NCBI GenBank assembly: GCA_016781705.1
Contig: JADDPV010000271.1
Coordinates: 11,076-19,018 of the forward strand
DNA from: Rubrobacter sp.
GTDB lineage: Bacteria > Actinomycetota > Rubrobacteria > Rubrobacterales > Rubrobacteraceae
Direction: 5' to 3'
DNA length: 7,943 nucleotides
This document shows, piece after piece, positions 1 to 5,854 of this stretch (position 1 is its first letter; each line of letters opens with the position of its first letter). Below the pieces are notes generated by a model, which was given only the letters and a program-made list of their open reading frames with translations, was not told where the DNA came from and made no database searches. The translations under genes were made by a program, and so were the position numbers.

Positions 1-385
1 CGACCGCTACCGCCTGCGAGTTCATCGAGACGTCGAGCGCCCCGTTGGCGGCCCCGACCACCGCGATCGCACCGACGAGAAGCAGCAGACCCGGCGCCAG
101 CGCCGGCAGCACCACCGAGAGCGGCAGCAAGAGCGCGGTCGCCCCGACCACCCTCCGGCTGCCGAACCTTGAGATCAGCGCCCCGGCGAGAGGCATGGAG
201 ACGAGCGCCCCGACCGCAGCCCCGAGCAGCGCGAGCCCGAGCAAACCCTCTCCTAAAGAGAGCCCCTGCTGGACGGCCGGTATTCGCACGAACCAGCTGC
301 CAAGGGCTACGCCGTTGATGAAGAAGACAGCGGCCACCGCGAGCCGCGCCCGGCGCAGCCCGGGCCCGTCGATCCCTACGATCAA
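1..385 (-). CDS. MFS transporter, N-terminal part (cut by left window edge)
   Basis: About 128 N-terminal residues of a major facilitator superfamily inner-membrane transporter are visible; the C-terminal two thirds lie outside the window. A short basic N-terminus (LRRAR) leads into hydrophobic segments at about residues 15-35, 46-69, 79-98 and 100-120. Between the second and third lies the MFS motif-A-like loop AGALISRFGSRR (about 67-78). The NGALDVSMNSQAVAV stretch (114-128) resembles the fourth-helix region of the YbjJ-like branch. No ATG is available; I chose TTG at 385-383 because it overlaps the upstream TGA stop (384-382) as TTGA, implying translational coupling. The open frame continues further upstream, so a longer start cannot be excluded. 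It is co-transcribed with the ParB-like gene and probably shares its control region next to lacI. The substrate cannot be told from the sequence; sugar or drug efflux would be guesses. Confidence 0.85.
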   Translation of the reverse strand, partial: MIVGIDGPGLRRARLAVAAVFFINGVALGSWFVRIPAVQQGLSLGEGLLGLALLGAAVGALVSMPLAGALISRFGSRRVVGATALLLPLSVVLPALAPGLLLLVGAIAVVGAANGALDVSMNSQAVAV

Positions 386-885
386 GGCGCCCCCGCGGGG
401 TTCCGTACCGGGCGATCCAGCAGGACGCGGGCGCAAGCGTGAGACCTGGGATGGAACCGCGTGACTTCGGCATCAATCATCTCGACGCCCTGGAAACGCG
501 CTACCGCGACCCTGTGGTTACCATCCTGGACGAAGTAGCCGCCGCAGATCTCATAAAGGGTTACCGGCGGCAGGTCGACGCCGCGGTGGAACGCCCTGTC
601 CACCCGCTTCCACCGACCCGCGCCAGCCCTCGTCGGCATGAAGCCGCGGTCGAACTCTCCAGAGCGGCCGACGCTGCCAACCACCCGCGACACCTCGACC
701 ACCCGCCGACCGAGATAAGCCCTGTTCTCGGCCCCCGTCGCCCGGCGCACCACCTCAAAGGCGGGCAACCTGGCCCGACCCGGATCCCCGCGCAACCGAG
801 CCGCGAGACGCGAGATCAAAGCCCGCCGCCGCGCCCGCTCGAAGTCCTTGTCTACCTGCTCCTCTAAACTCATGTAGCCGATCAT
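382..885 (-). CDS. ParB/sulfiredoxin-fold domain protein, function unknown
   Basis: A 167-residue soluble protein of a type common in actinobacteria and usually labelled ParB N-terminal domain-containing. The N-terminus is helical and basic (about 7-33, ERARRRALISRLAARLRG). It is followed by the segment GSVGRSGEFDRGFMP (71-84), then WKRVDRAFHRG and DLPPVTLYEI (92-113). The hallmark is GYFVQDGNHRVAVARFQG (116-133), which corresponds to the ParB/sulfiredoxin-fold nucleotide- or phosphate-binding loop (DGxHR). There is no helix-turn-helix or C-terminal dimerisation domain, so it is not a chromosome-partitioning ParB. The ATG at 885 has GAGG eight bases upstream; an in-frame ATG at 873 lacks comparable spacing. 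It is first in a two-gene unit with the MFS transporter and diverges from lacI. The biochemical role is unknown; a nucleotide-binding or regulatory role is only inference from the fold. Confidence 0.82.
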   Translation of the reverse strand: MIGYMSLEEQVDKDFERARRRALISRLAARLRGDPGRARLPAFEVVRRATGAENRAYLGRRVVEVSRVVGSVGRSGEFDRGFMPTRAGAGRWKRVDRAFHRGVDLPPVTLYEICGGYFVQDGNHRVAVARFQGVEMIDAEVTRFHPRSHACARVLLDRPVRNPAGAP

Positions 886-908
886 CGCGCCATCCTCATC
901 TGAATCGT

Positions 909-937
909 TTTACTTAATCGTTTCAGTAATGTACCAT
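909..937 (+). promoter_or_regulatory. Putative lacI promoter, near-leaderless
   Basis: TTTACT (909-914) and TACCAT (932-937) are spaced by 17 bp and could be the -35 and -10 of the LacI-family gene. Transcription would then start about 2-4 bases before the ATG at 947, which fits the absence of any Shine-Dalgarno there. The palindromic operator fills the spacer almost exactly, which would block RNA polymerase. Matches to the consensus are only partial, so this is a hypothesis from position and spacing. Confidence 0.4.
910..929. promoter_or_regulatory. LacI-type operator (imperfect 20-bp palindrome)
   Basis: The sequence fits TTACTnAAnCGnTTnAGTAA: 16 of 20 positions are self-complementary around a central CG step, the usual layout of LacI-family operators. 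It lies in the short divergent region between the ParB-like gene (start 885) and the LacI-family gene (start 947), the common place for an autoregulatory site. An AATCGTTT direct repeat (903-910 and 916-923, period 13) overlaps its left side and may be a partial second site. Binding by the neighbouring repressor is inferred. Confidence 0.65.
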
Positions 938-946
938 AGTCCGTGA

Positions 947-2041
947 ATGGGTGTCAAGGGCAAAGAGGGAAAGGTCGGGCGGCGGGTGACATCAAAGGAG
1001 GTCGCTGCGGCGCTTGGGGTTTCGCCGGCGACGGTCTCCAACGCTTATAACAGGCCGGATCAGCTCTCGCCGCTCTTGAGGGAGAAGGTCTTCGAGGCGG
1101 CTAGAGAGCTCGGGTATGCCGGGCCCGACCCGGTGGCGCGCAGCCTGCGCAGGCGGCGGGTCGGGGCGGTTGGGGTTCTGTATTCGGACCGGCTCTCGTA
1201 CGCGTTCGCCGACCCTGCGGCCGTCGAGTTCTTCGAGGGGGTCTCGGTGGCGACGGAGGAGGCCGGGCTCGGGATGTTGCTCTTGCCCGGCTCGGCGCGC
1301 GGGGCGCGGGACCCCGAGGCGGTCGGGAACGCGGTGGTGGATGGGTTCGTGATCTACTGCATGGCCGACGACGACCCGCTGGTCGATGTGGTCCTGGAGC
1401 GCCGGTTGCCCGTGGTCCTGGTGGACCATCCCGGGGTCGAGGACGTGCCCTACGTCGGCATCGACGATGAGGGGGCGGCCGCCGCTGCGGCTGAGCACCT
1501 GATCGGGCTCGGCCACAGGCGCCTCGGCGTCGTCTCCTTCGAGTTGACACGCCAGATGACCGGCGGGCTCGCGGACCTGAGCCGGCCCGAGAGGGCGACC
1601 TTCGGGCCAAGCCGCGCGAGGCTGCGCGGGTACGCCTCCGCCATAAGACAGGCCGGTCTCCCCGTCTCCGAGGTGCCCGTCTACGAGTGCGCGGAGAGCA
1701 CGAGGGAGGAGGGCCGGGTGGCGGCCGAGGCCTTGCTCGGGATGGAGAGCCGGCCGACCGCGCTCCTCTGCATGAGCGACCAGCTGGCCTTCGGGGTCCT
1801 TGAGGCCGCGCGGGACTTGGGGCTCTCCGTGCCGGGGGATCTCTCCGTCGTCGGCTTCGACGACGTCGCCGAGGCGGGACGGACCAGCCCGCCGCTCACG
1901 ACCGTCCACCAGTCACACGTCGAAAAGGGTTTGCTCGCGGGCCGCATACTCGTCGCGCGCCTGGGCGAAGACGAGCCACCCGAGGCGGGGCTGCTGCCGA
2001 CCAGGCTAATCGAGCGCGGCTCGACCGCGCCGCCGGGCTAG
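947..2041 (+). CDS. LacI/GalR-family transcriptional repressor
   Basis: A 364-residue DNA-binding repressor. Residues 14-35 form the LacI helix-turn-helix (VTSKEVAAALGVSPATVSNAYN, split as VTSKEVAAALG and VSPATVSNAYN). The hinge-helix region is at about 60-71 (PDPVARSLRRRR). The rest is a periplasmic-binding-protein-like effector domain: first subdomain from about 72 (VGAVGVLYSD), and typical late motifs MSDQLAFGVLEAARDLG (276-292), VPGDLSVVGFDD (295-306) and PPLTTVHQ (315-322). A loop of about 20 residues at 201-224 is an insertion also seen in actinobacterial members. ATG 947 has no Shine-Dalgarno; GTG 986, just before TSKEV and preceded by GAGGGAAAGG, is an alternative start 13 codons later. 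It diverges from the ParB-like/MFS unit and has a matching operator upstream, so autorepression and control of that unit are likely. The effector, probably a sugar or nucleoside, is unknown. Confidence 0.93.
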   Translation: MGVKGKEGKVGRRVTSKEVAAALGVSPATVSNAYNRPDQLSPLLREKVFEAARELGYAGPDPVARSLRRRRVGAVGVLYSDRLSYAFADPAAVEFFEGVSVATEEAGLGMLLLPGSARGARDPEAVGNAVVDGFVIYCMADDDPLVDVVLERRLPVVLVDHPGVEDVPYVGIDDEGAAAAAAEHLIGLGHRRLGVVSFELTRQMTGGLADLSRPERATFGPSRARLRGYASAIRQAGLPVSEVPVYECAESTREEGRVAAEALLGMESRPTALLCMSDQLAFGVLEAARDLGLSVPGDLSVVGFDDVAEAGRTSPPLTTVHQSHVEKGLLAGRILVARLGEDEPPEAGLLPTRLIERGSTAPPG

Positions 2042-2052
2042 AGCCCGGCGGC
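2029..2052. terminator. Perfect 10-bp hairpin between convergent genes
   Basis: GCCGCCGGGC (2029-2038) pairs exactly with GCCCGGCGGC (2043-2052) across a TAGA loop. The stem includes the last codons of the LacI-family gene, the loop carries its TAG stop, and the right arm ends at the stop codon of the convergent dehydrogenase gene. Neither side has a run of T, so it is not a classical intrinsic terminator; a bidirectional, GC-rich stem of this sort is a common terminator substitute in high-GC actinobacteria. Its function is inferred from position. Confidence 0.55.
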
Positions 2053-3002
2053 TAAAAGGCTATCTCGCGGCCCACGTCCCGCTCGACGGCCCGGTCGTAG
2101 ACCACGCGGGCGGCGGCCAGGTCTTCGAGGGCGAGGCCCTGGCTGGCGAAGAGCGTAATGTCCTCTGGGCCGCGGCGGCCCTGCACCTGGCCCGCGATCA
2201 CCTGCCCAAGCTCGTAGACCGCCTCGGGGAGGATCGCGCCGGTCTCCAGGGATTGCATCAGGTCGCCGGCCTCGAGGCCAAGCTCCTCGCGCGAGTCCGC
2301 GCAGACAAAGCTCGCGCGCCGGACTACCTCGCGGTCGATCTCGCTCTTGAAGAGGAAGTTGGACCCTGCCGCGTTGACGTGCGCGCCAGGTCTCAGCCAC
2401 TCGCCGAGCAGGACGGGCTCCCTCGATGAGGTGACGGTCACCACGATGTCCTGGGCGGCTGGCTCCTCGGCCGCGTGGGTGGTCTCTATCTCCCTACCCA
2501 AGCGCTCGCCCATCTTCTCGGCGAACCGTTTGCGCGACTCCTCGCGGCGGCTGTAGACGATGACCCGCTCGAGGTTCCTTACTGCCGCTATCGCCTCGAG
2601 CTGGCTCTCGGCCTGCCAGCCCGCGCCGTAAATGCCTAGAGTCTTCGCGTCCTCGCGGGCCAGGTGTTTTGTGGCGACCCCACTCGCCGCTCCGGTTCGC
2701 GTCTGCCCGAGCCTGTCCGAGCGCATAATGGAGAGCAGCTCCCCGCCCTCGGGGTCGAAGAGCATGGTGTAGAAGCGGGCGCCCGAGCGGGCGACAGTGT
2801 AAGCCTTCAGGCCGAGGGCCCCGATCTCCGGCGCCCCGGCGAACATGACGTTCAGGCCGCCGGTCGGGAGGGCGACGCGGCGGCGGGCGCGGTTGGTGGC
2901 GCGGCCCTCGGCATGCTGGCGCAGGACCGACTCGACGGCCTCGAGGGTCGAGGGCATGTCGAGGAGGGACTCGACCTCGTTCTCGGTCAGGAGCAGCGTC
3001 AA
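2052..3002 (-). CDS. Ornithine cyclodeaminase/mu-crystallin family NAD(P)-dependent dehydrogenase
   Basis: A 316-residue cytoplasmic enzyme, the usual length for this family, whose members include ornithine cyclodeaminase, archaeal alanine dehydrogenase and ketimine reductases. The substrate domain has the expected basic residues R40-R42, K66 (GLKAY) and R102 (GQTRTGAASGVATKHLA, about 99-114). The Rossmann fold begins with TLGIYGAGWQA (121-131; G126, G128, A131), followed by VIVYSRREESRKRFAEK. In true ornithine cyclodeaminases a catalytic Asp lies in a G-[AG]-D-x-P-G-K-x-E motif; here the matching segment is GSNFLFKSEID (213-223), with Asn215 in its place and the Pro-Gly lost. Lysine-like or alanine-type oxidation or imine reduction is therefore more likely than ornithine cyclisation. 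The start is TTG 3002, five bases after a strong GGGAGGAG. It is divergent from trpG, with no obvious pathway link. Confidence 0.88.
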   Translation of the reverse strand: MTLLLTENEVESLLDMPSTLEAVESVLRQHAEGRATNRARRRVALPTGGLNVMFAGAPEIGALGLKAYTVARSGARFYTMLFDPEGGELLSIMRSDRLGQTRTGAASGVATKHLAREDAKTLGIYGAGWQAESQLEAIAAVRNLERVIVYSRREESRKRFAEKMGERLGREIETTHAAEEPAAQDIVVTVTSSREPVLLGEWLRPGAHVNAAGSNFLFKSEIDREVVRRASFVCADSREELGLEAGDLMQSLETGAILPEAVYELGQVIAGQVQGRRGPEDITLFASQGLALEDLAAARVVYDRAVERDVGREIAF

Positions 3003-3007
3003 GGCGT

Positions 3008-3015
3008 CTCCTCCC
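3008..3015 (-). promoter_or_regulatory. Ribosome binding site of the cyclodeaminase-family gene
   Basis: On the minus strand this reads GGGAGGAG and lies five bases before TTG 3002-3000. It decides the start, since there is no ATG nearby, and contrasts with the divergent trpG, which has no such site. Confidence 0.75.
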
Positions 3016-3037
3016 TGTTAATGGGCGACTTATCCGC

Positions 3038-3043
3038 TAAAAT
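3038..3043 (+). promoter_or_regulatory. Probable -10 element of the trpGDC promoter
   Basis: TAAAAT ends ten bases before the trpG ATG (3054), and CTGTTA (3015-3020), a weak -35 (3 of 6 to consensus), lies 17 bp upstream. The transcript would begin about 3050-3051, leaving a 5' leader of only a few bases. No Shine-Dalgarno precedes the ATG, which fits a near-leaderless message. There is therefore no room for a trp leader peptide or attenuator. Confidence 0.5.
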
Positions 3044-3053
3044 CGCTCCACCT

Positions 3054-3617
3054 ATGCGGGTCCTCGTCTTAGACAACTACGACTCCTTTACCTACAACCT
3101 GGTCCAGTACCTCGGGGAGCTCGGGGCCGAGGTCCTCGTGCGGCGCAACGACGAGGTCACGCCCGAGGATGTCGCGGAGCTCCACCCGGACAGGATAGTC
3201 GTCTCGCCCGGTCCCTGCACGCCGAACGAGGCGGGGGTCTCGGTCGAGCTGATCGAGAAGGTCGGCGCCACCATTCCGACCCTCGGCGTCTGTCTCGGCC
3301 ACCAGTCCATCGGGCAGGCTTTCGGGGCAAGGGTAGTGCGCGGCGAGCCCGTCCACGGCAAGACCGCGAAGATCCTGCACGACGGCGAGGGTGTGTACAG
3401 GGGCCTGGATCAGGGCTTCGTCGCTACCCGCTACCACTCGCTGGTCATCGAGCCCGACTCCGTGCCGGAGTGCCTCGTCGTCACCAGCCGCACCGAGGAC
3501 GGCACGATCATGGGCGTCCGCCACCGCGAGTACCCGGTGGAGGGCGTGCAGTTCCACCCCGAGAGCGTCCTCACCCAGAGTGGACGCGACCTCCTCAAGA
3601 ATTTCTTGGGGCTCTGA
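3054..3617 (+). CDS. trpG: Anthranilate synthase component II (glutamine amidotransferase)
   Basis: A 187-residue class I glutamine amidotransferase that hydrolyses glutamine and delivers ammonia to the TrpE subunit for anthranilate formation from chorismate. It opens with MRVLVLDNYDSFTYNLVQYL, the family signature. The oxyanion loop is SPGPCTPNEAG (51-61), the nucleophile is Cys80 in LGVCLGHQSIGQAFG, HGKT is at 101-104, YHSL at 127-130, and the His168/Glu170 pair is in VQFHPES. All catalytic residues are present. The open frame extends far upstream of 3054 but overlaps the divergent gene; the conserved N-terminus fixes this ATG. TrpG and PabA are hard to separate by sequence; the trpD-trpC context favours trpG, but the protein may serve both TrpE and PabB, because no trpE is adjacent. 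It is first in a trpGDC unit, eight bases before trpD. Confidence 0.96.
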   Translation: MRVLVLDNYDSFTYNLVQYLGELGAEVLVRRNDEVTPEDVAELHPDRIVVSPGPCTPNEAGVSVELIEKVGATIPTLGVCLGHQSIGQAFGARVVRGEPVHGKTAKILHDGEGVYRGLDQGFVATRYHSLVIEPDSVPECLVVTSRTEDGTIMGVRHREYPVEGVQFHPESVLTQSGRDLLKNFLGL

Positions 3618-3625
3618 GGCCTACC

Positions 3626-4651
3626 TTGCTGCGCGAGGCCCTGCGCAAGGCCGCGGACGGGGAGTCTCTTACCGAGGGCGAGGCCGAGCGGGCGCTCGAG
3701 ACCATCATGGAGGGCACGGCCCCTCCGGCCGCCACGGCCGCGCTGCTGACCGCGCTCAGGGTCAAGGGAGAGACCGTCCCCGAGATAGTGGGCTTCGCCC
3801 GCGCCATGCGCCGCTTCGCCGCCAAGGTGGAGGCGCCCGCAGGCGTCGTCGACACCTGCGGCACGGGCGGCGACGCGAAGGGGACCATAAACGTCTCCAC
3901 GGCCGCCGCGTTCGTGGCGCGAGGGGCCGGGGTCGTGGTCGCCAAGCACGGCAACCGGGCCGCGACGAGCCGGGCCGGGAGCGCGGACGTCCTGGAGGCT
4001 TTGGGCGCGCAGATAGACCTCGCGCCGGAAGAGGTCTCGAGGTGCATCGCCGAGGTCGGCATCGGGTTCATGTTCGCCCGCACCCACCACCCGGCGATGA
4101 GGTTCGTAGTCCCCGTGCGGGCCGAGTTGCCCTTCAGGACCGTCTTTAACCTGCTAGGACCGCTCACCAACCCCGCCGGGGCAAGACGCCAGCTCGTCGG
4201 GGTCTTCGGCGCGGCCTACGTGCGTCCGGTCGCCGAGGCGTTGCGAAACCTTGGGGCCGAGAAGGCCCTCGTCGTGCACGGGAGGGACGGGATGGACGAG
4301 ATCACCGTGTCCGACAAGACCCTCGTCGCCGAGGTGACCGCCGGCGGGGTAGAGGAGTACGAGTTGTCCCCCGGGGACTTCGGCCTCCCCAGCCACGCCC
4401 CGGACGGCCTGCTCGGCGGCGACGCCCACCTGAACGCCCGCATCCTGCGCGACGTGCTGGCCGGCGAGGAGACTGGCGCGGCCCGCGACGTAATCCTGCT
4501 CAACGCGGGCGCCGCGATCCACGTCTCGGGCAAAGCCAAGACCATAGAACAAGGCGTGCGCCTGGCCGAGAGGTCCATAAGCGAGGGGGCAGCTTCCAAA
4601 GCCCTCGAAGACTTCGTGCAGACTACCCGCCGCCTGTCGGGGACGGCTTGA
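3626..4651 (+). CDS. trpD: Anthranilate phosphoribosyltransferase
   Basis: A 341-residue enzyme, the normal length, that transfers phosphoribosyl from PRPP to anthranilate in the second step of tryptophan synthesis from chorismate. A helical N-terminal domain (about 1-70) precedes the PRPP-binding loop DTCGTGGDAKGTINVST (76-92). Other conserved motifs are KHGNRAATSRAGSADVLEALG (107-127, in two parts KHGNRAATSRAG and SADVLEALG), FARTHHPAM (150-158), the hinge segment LPFRTVFNLLGPLTNP (168-183), and DGMDEIT (221-227), whose D224/E225 bind the second magnesium. The frame is open upstream into trpG; I placed the start at TTG 3626 because GAGG (3616-3619), overlapping the trpG stop, lies six bases before it and because MLREALRKAADG is the expected N-terminus. 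The gene overlaps trpC by four bases (TTGA). Confidence 0.96.
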   Translation: MLREALRKAADGESLTEGEAERALETIMEGTAPPAATAALLTALRVKGETVPEIVGFARAMRRFAAKVEAPAGVVDTCGTGGDAKGTINVSTAAAFVARGAGVVVAKHGNRAATSRAGSADVLEALGAQIDLAPEEVSRCIAEVGIGFMFARTHHPAMRFVVPVRAELPFRTVFNLLGPLTNPAGARRQLVGVFGAAYVRPVAEALRNLGAEKALVVHGRDGMDEITVSDKTLVAEVTAGGVEEYELSPGDFGLPSHAPDGLLGGDAHLNARILRDVLAGEETGAARDVILLNAGAAIHVSGKAKTIEQGVRLAERSISEGAASKALEDFVQTTRRLSGTA

Positions 4652-5415
4652 AGCGCGCCACGGTCCTCGACGAGCTGGCCGCCGGTGCCGCCCGCCGGGC
4701 GCAGGAGTTGCGGGGCACCACGGACCTCGACGTGCTCTACCAGGAGGCGCTGCTCTTCGAGAAGAGGGACTTCGCGGGGGCACTCCGGCGTCCCGGGCTG
4801 GCCGTGATCTCCGAGATAAAACGCGCCTCGCCCTCGGCCGGCTTTATCCGCGAGGCCGACCCCGCCGAGTGGGGCGCCCGCTACGAGGCCGAGGGCGCGA
4901 GCTGCCTCTCCGTGCTCACCGAGCCCGAGCGCTTCAGGGGGAGCCTGCACGACCTCGACGCCGCGCGGGACGCCACCGCGCTCCCCGTACTCCGCAAAGA
5001 CTTCACGGTAGACGAGGCCCAGGTGCTCGAAGCGGGCACCCGCGCCGACGCCGTCCTGCTCATAGCTGCGCTCTTCGACGCGGCGGCGCTAGCCCGCCAC
5101 GTCTCCTTGGCCGTCGAGGTCGGCCTGACGCCGCTCGTGGAGGTCCACGACGAGGAAGAGGCGGACCTCGCCCTCGAATCCGGCGCCCAAATCATCGGCG
5201 TCAACAACCGCGACCTGCGCGACTTCACCGTCGACCTCGGCACCTTCGAGCGGCTCGCCCCGAAGCTCGCCGGCGCCACCCTCGTCGCCGAGAGCGGCGT
5301 CAAGGGGCCACAGGACGCCAGGCGGCTGCGCGACGCCGGGGCGGACGCGGTCCTCGTCGGGGAGGCGGCGATGCGGGACCCGGCATTGGTGGCGCGGATA
5401 GCGTCGCTGCCTTGA
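4648..5415 (+). CDS. trpC: Indole-3-glycerol-phosphate synthase
   Basis: A 255-residue single-domain TIM barrel that closes the ring of carboxyphenylamino-deoxyribulose phosphate to indole-glycerol phosphate. All expected catalytic residues are visible: E56 and K58 with S61 in SEIKRASPSAGFI (55-67), general-acid K117 in LRKDF (115-119), E166 in PLVEVHDE, N186 in IGVNNRDL (183-190), and E215/S216 in VAESGVKG (213-220). The phosphate-binding GADAVLVGEAAM is at 231-242. It is not fused to TrpF. The start is TTG 4648, which overlaps the trpD stop as TTGA and has GGGGA a few bases before, so translation is probably coupled to trpD. It is the last intact gene of the trp cluster here; trpB and trpA do not follow. 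Confidence 0.96.
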   Translation: MKRATVLDELAAGAARRAQELRGTTDLDVLYQEALLFEKRDFAGALRRPGLAVISEIKRASPSAGFIREADPAEWGARYEAEGASCLSVLTEPERFRGSLHDLDAARDATALPVLRKDFTVDEAQVLEAGTRADAVLLIAALFDAAALARHVSLAVEVGLTPLVEVHDEEEADLALESGAQIIGVNNRDLRDFTVDLGTFERLAPKLAGATLVAESGVKGPQDARRLRDAGADAVLVGEAAMRDPALVARIASLP

Positions 5416-5428
5416 AGGGCGGGTGGTA

Positions 5429-5450
5429 GGGGCGGTTCGCGAACCGCCCC
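5429..5450. repeat. Perfect 22-base palindrome after trpC
   Basis: The arm GGGGCGGTTCG (5429-5439) is followed directly by its exact reverse complement (5440-5450), with TTCGCGAA at the centre; flanking GT/AC add two more pairs outside one mismatch. It begins 13 bases after the trpC stop. As RNA it would form a stable stem of about nine pairs with a short loop, but no T-run follows. It could act as the terminator of trpGDC or be one copy of a dispersed REP-like repeat; a single copy in this window cannot distinguish these. Confidence 0.6.
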
Positions 5451-5464
5451 CACGGGGTCCGTGA

Positions 5465-5854
5465 TCGAGCCTGTCGGTCCATCAAGAGAAGGGCCTGTTC
5501 CGGCGGGCCAGGGTGCGCGCCGGAGACCGGACGCCCGACGTCGTCTTCCGCGACGCCGGGACGGACGAGGAGACCACGCTGTTCGGGCGACTCAGCCGCT
5601 CTCGCCCGGTAGCACTCTTCGGCCTGGACACAGATGCTGGTGATGTTTCGGTAGGTATCCGGCGGTCGATGGAGGCACTGGGTCGCCTCGGCGTCGAATG
5701 TTCGCTCGTGCTGCCCGAGGCGGCGCGGCTGAACTACGACGGCGAAGCCCTAATCGACGGCGGCCAGGGCGAGCGTCGGCTCACCCATCTTTGCGCGATC
5801 CACGGTCGTCCCTCGCGCGGCGGTTTCTCAAGTCAGGGACCCCTCACGGTCTAG
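5465..5854 (+). pseudogene. 5'-truncated remnant of a FAD-dependent aromatic monooxygenase, C-terminal domain
   Basis: Reading from just after an in-frame stop (5462-5464), the frame gives SSLSVHQEKGLFRRARVRAG then DRTPDVVFRDAGTDEETTLF. This resembles the junction and start of the thioredoxin-like C-terminal domain of PheA/TfdB-type FAD-dependent hydroxylases (a SPLSV stretch, then RAGDRAPD, then L-F-D/G). The remaining residues (about GRLSRSRPVALFGLD to NYDGEALIDGGQGERR) keep the domain's hydrophobic pattern. The family's usual LVRPDGYV ending is not recognisable, and the FAD- and NADPH-binding domains are missing entirely. No thioredoxin CxxC is present. A GTG at 5513 could give a 113-residue protein, but it lacks a good ribosome binding site. 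I read it as a decayed 3' end of a lost gene, not a working enzyme. The assignment is from remembered family pattern, without alignment. Confidence 0.5.

Noticed and set aside
45..464. Plus-strand frame of 139 codons opposite the MFS gene
   Set aside because: Ser/Pro/Thr-rich shadow; the minus strand encodes clear membrane helices and an MFS motif-A loop.
992..1909. Long minus-strand open frame of 305 codons opposite the LacI-family gene
   Set aside because: Low-complexity Pro/Arg/Gly-rich product, no family motif, entirely antisense to a clear LacI repressor; typical of high-GC shadow frames.
2664..3053. Upstream in-frame extension of trpG by 130 codons
   Set aside because: It is antisense to the dehydrogenase gene, and TrpG homologues begin at MRVLVLDNYDSF; the extension has no recognisable domain.
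3470..3625. Upstream in-frame extension of trpD into trpG
   Set aside because: It overlaps the conserved catalytic end of trpG in another frame; the TTG at 3626 with GAGG six bases before it gives the normal TrpD length.
4216..4950. Minus-strand frame of 244 codons opposite trpD/trpC
   Set aside because: No family motif and fully antisense to two well-supported enzymes.
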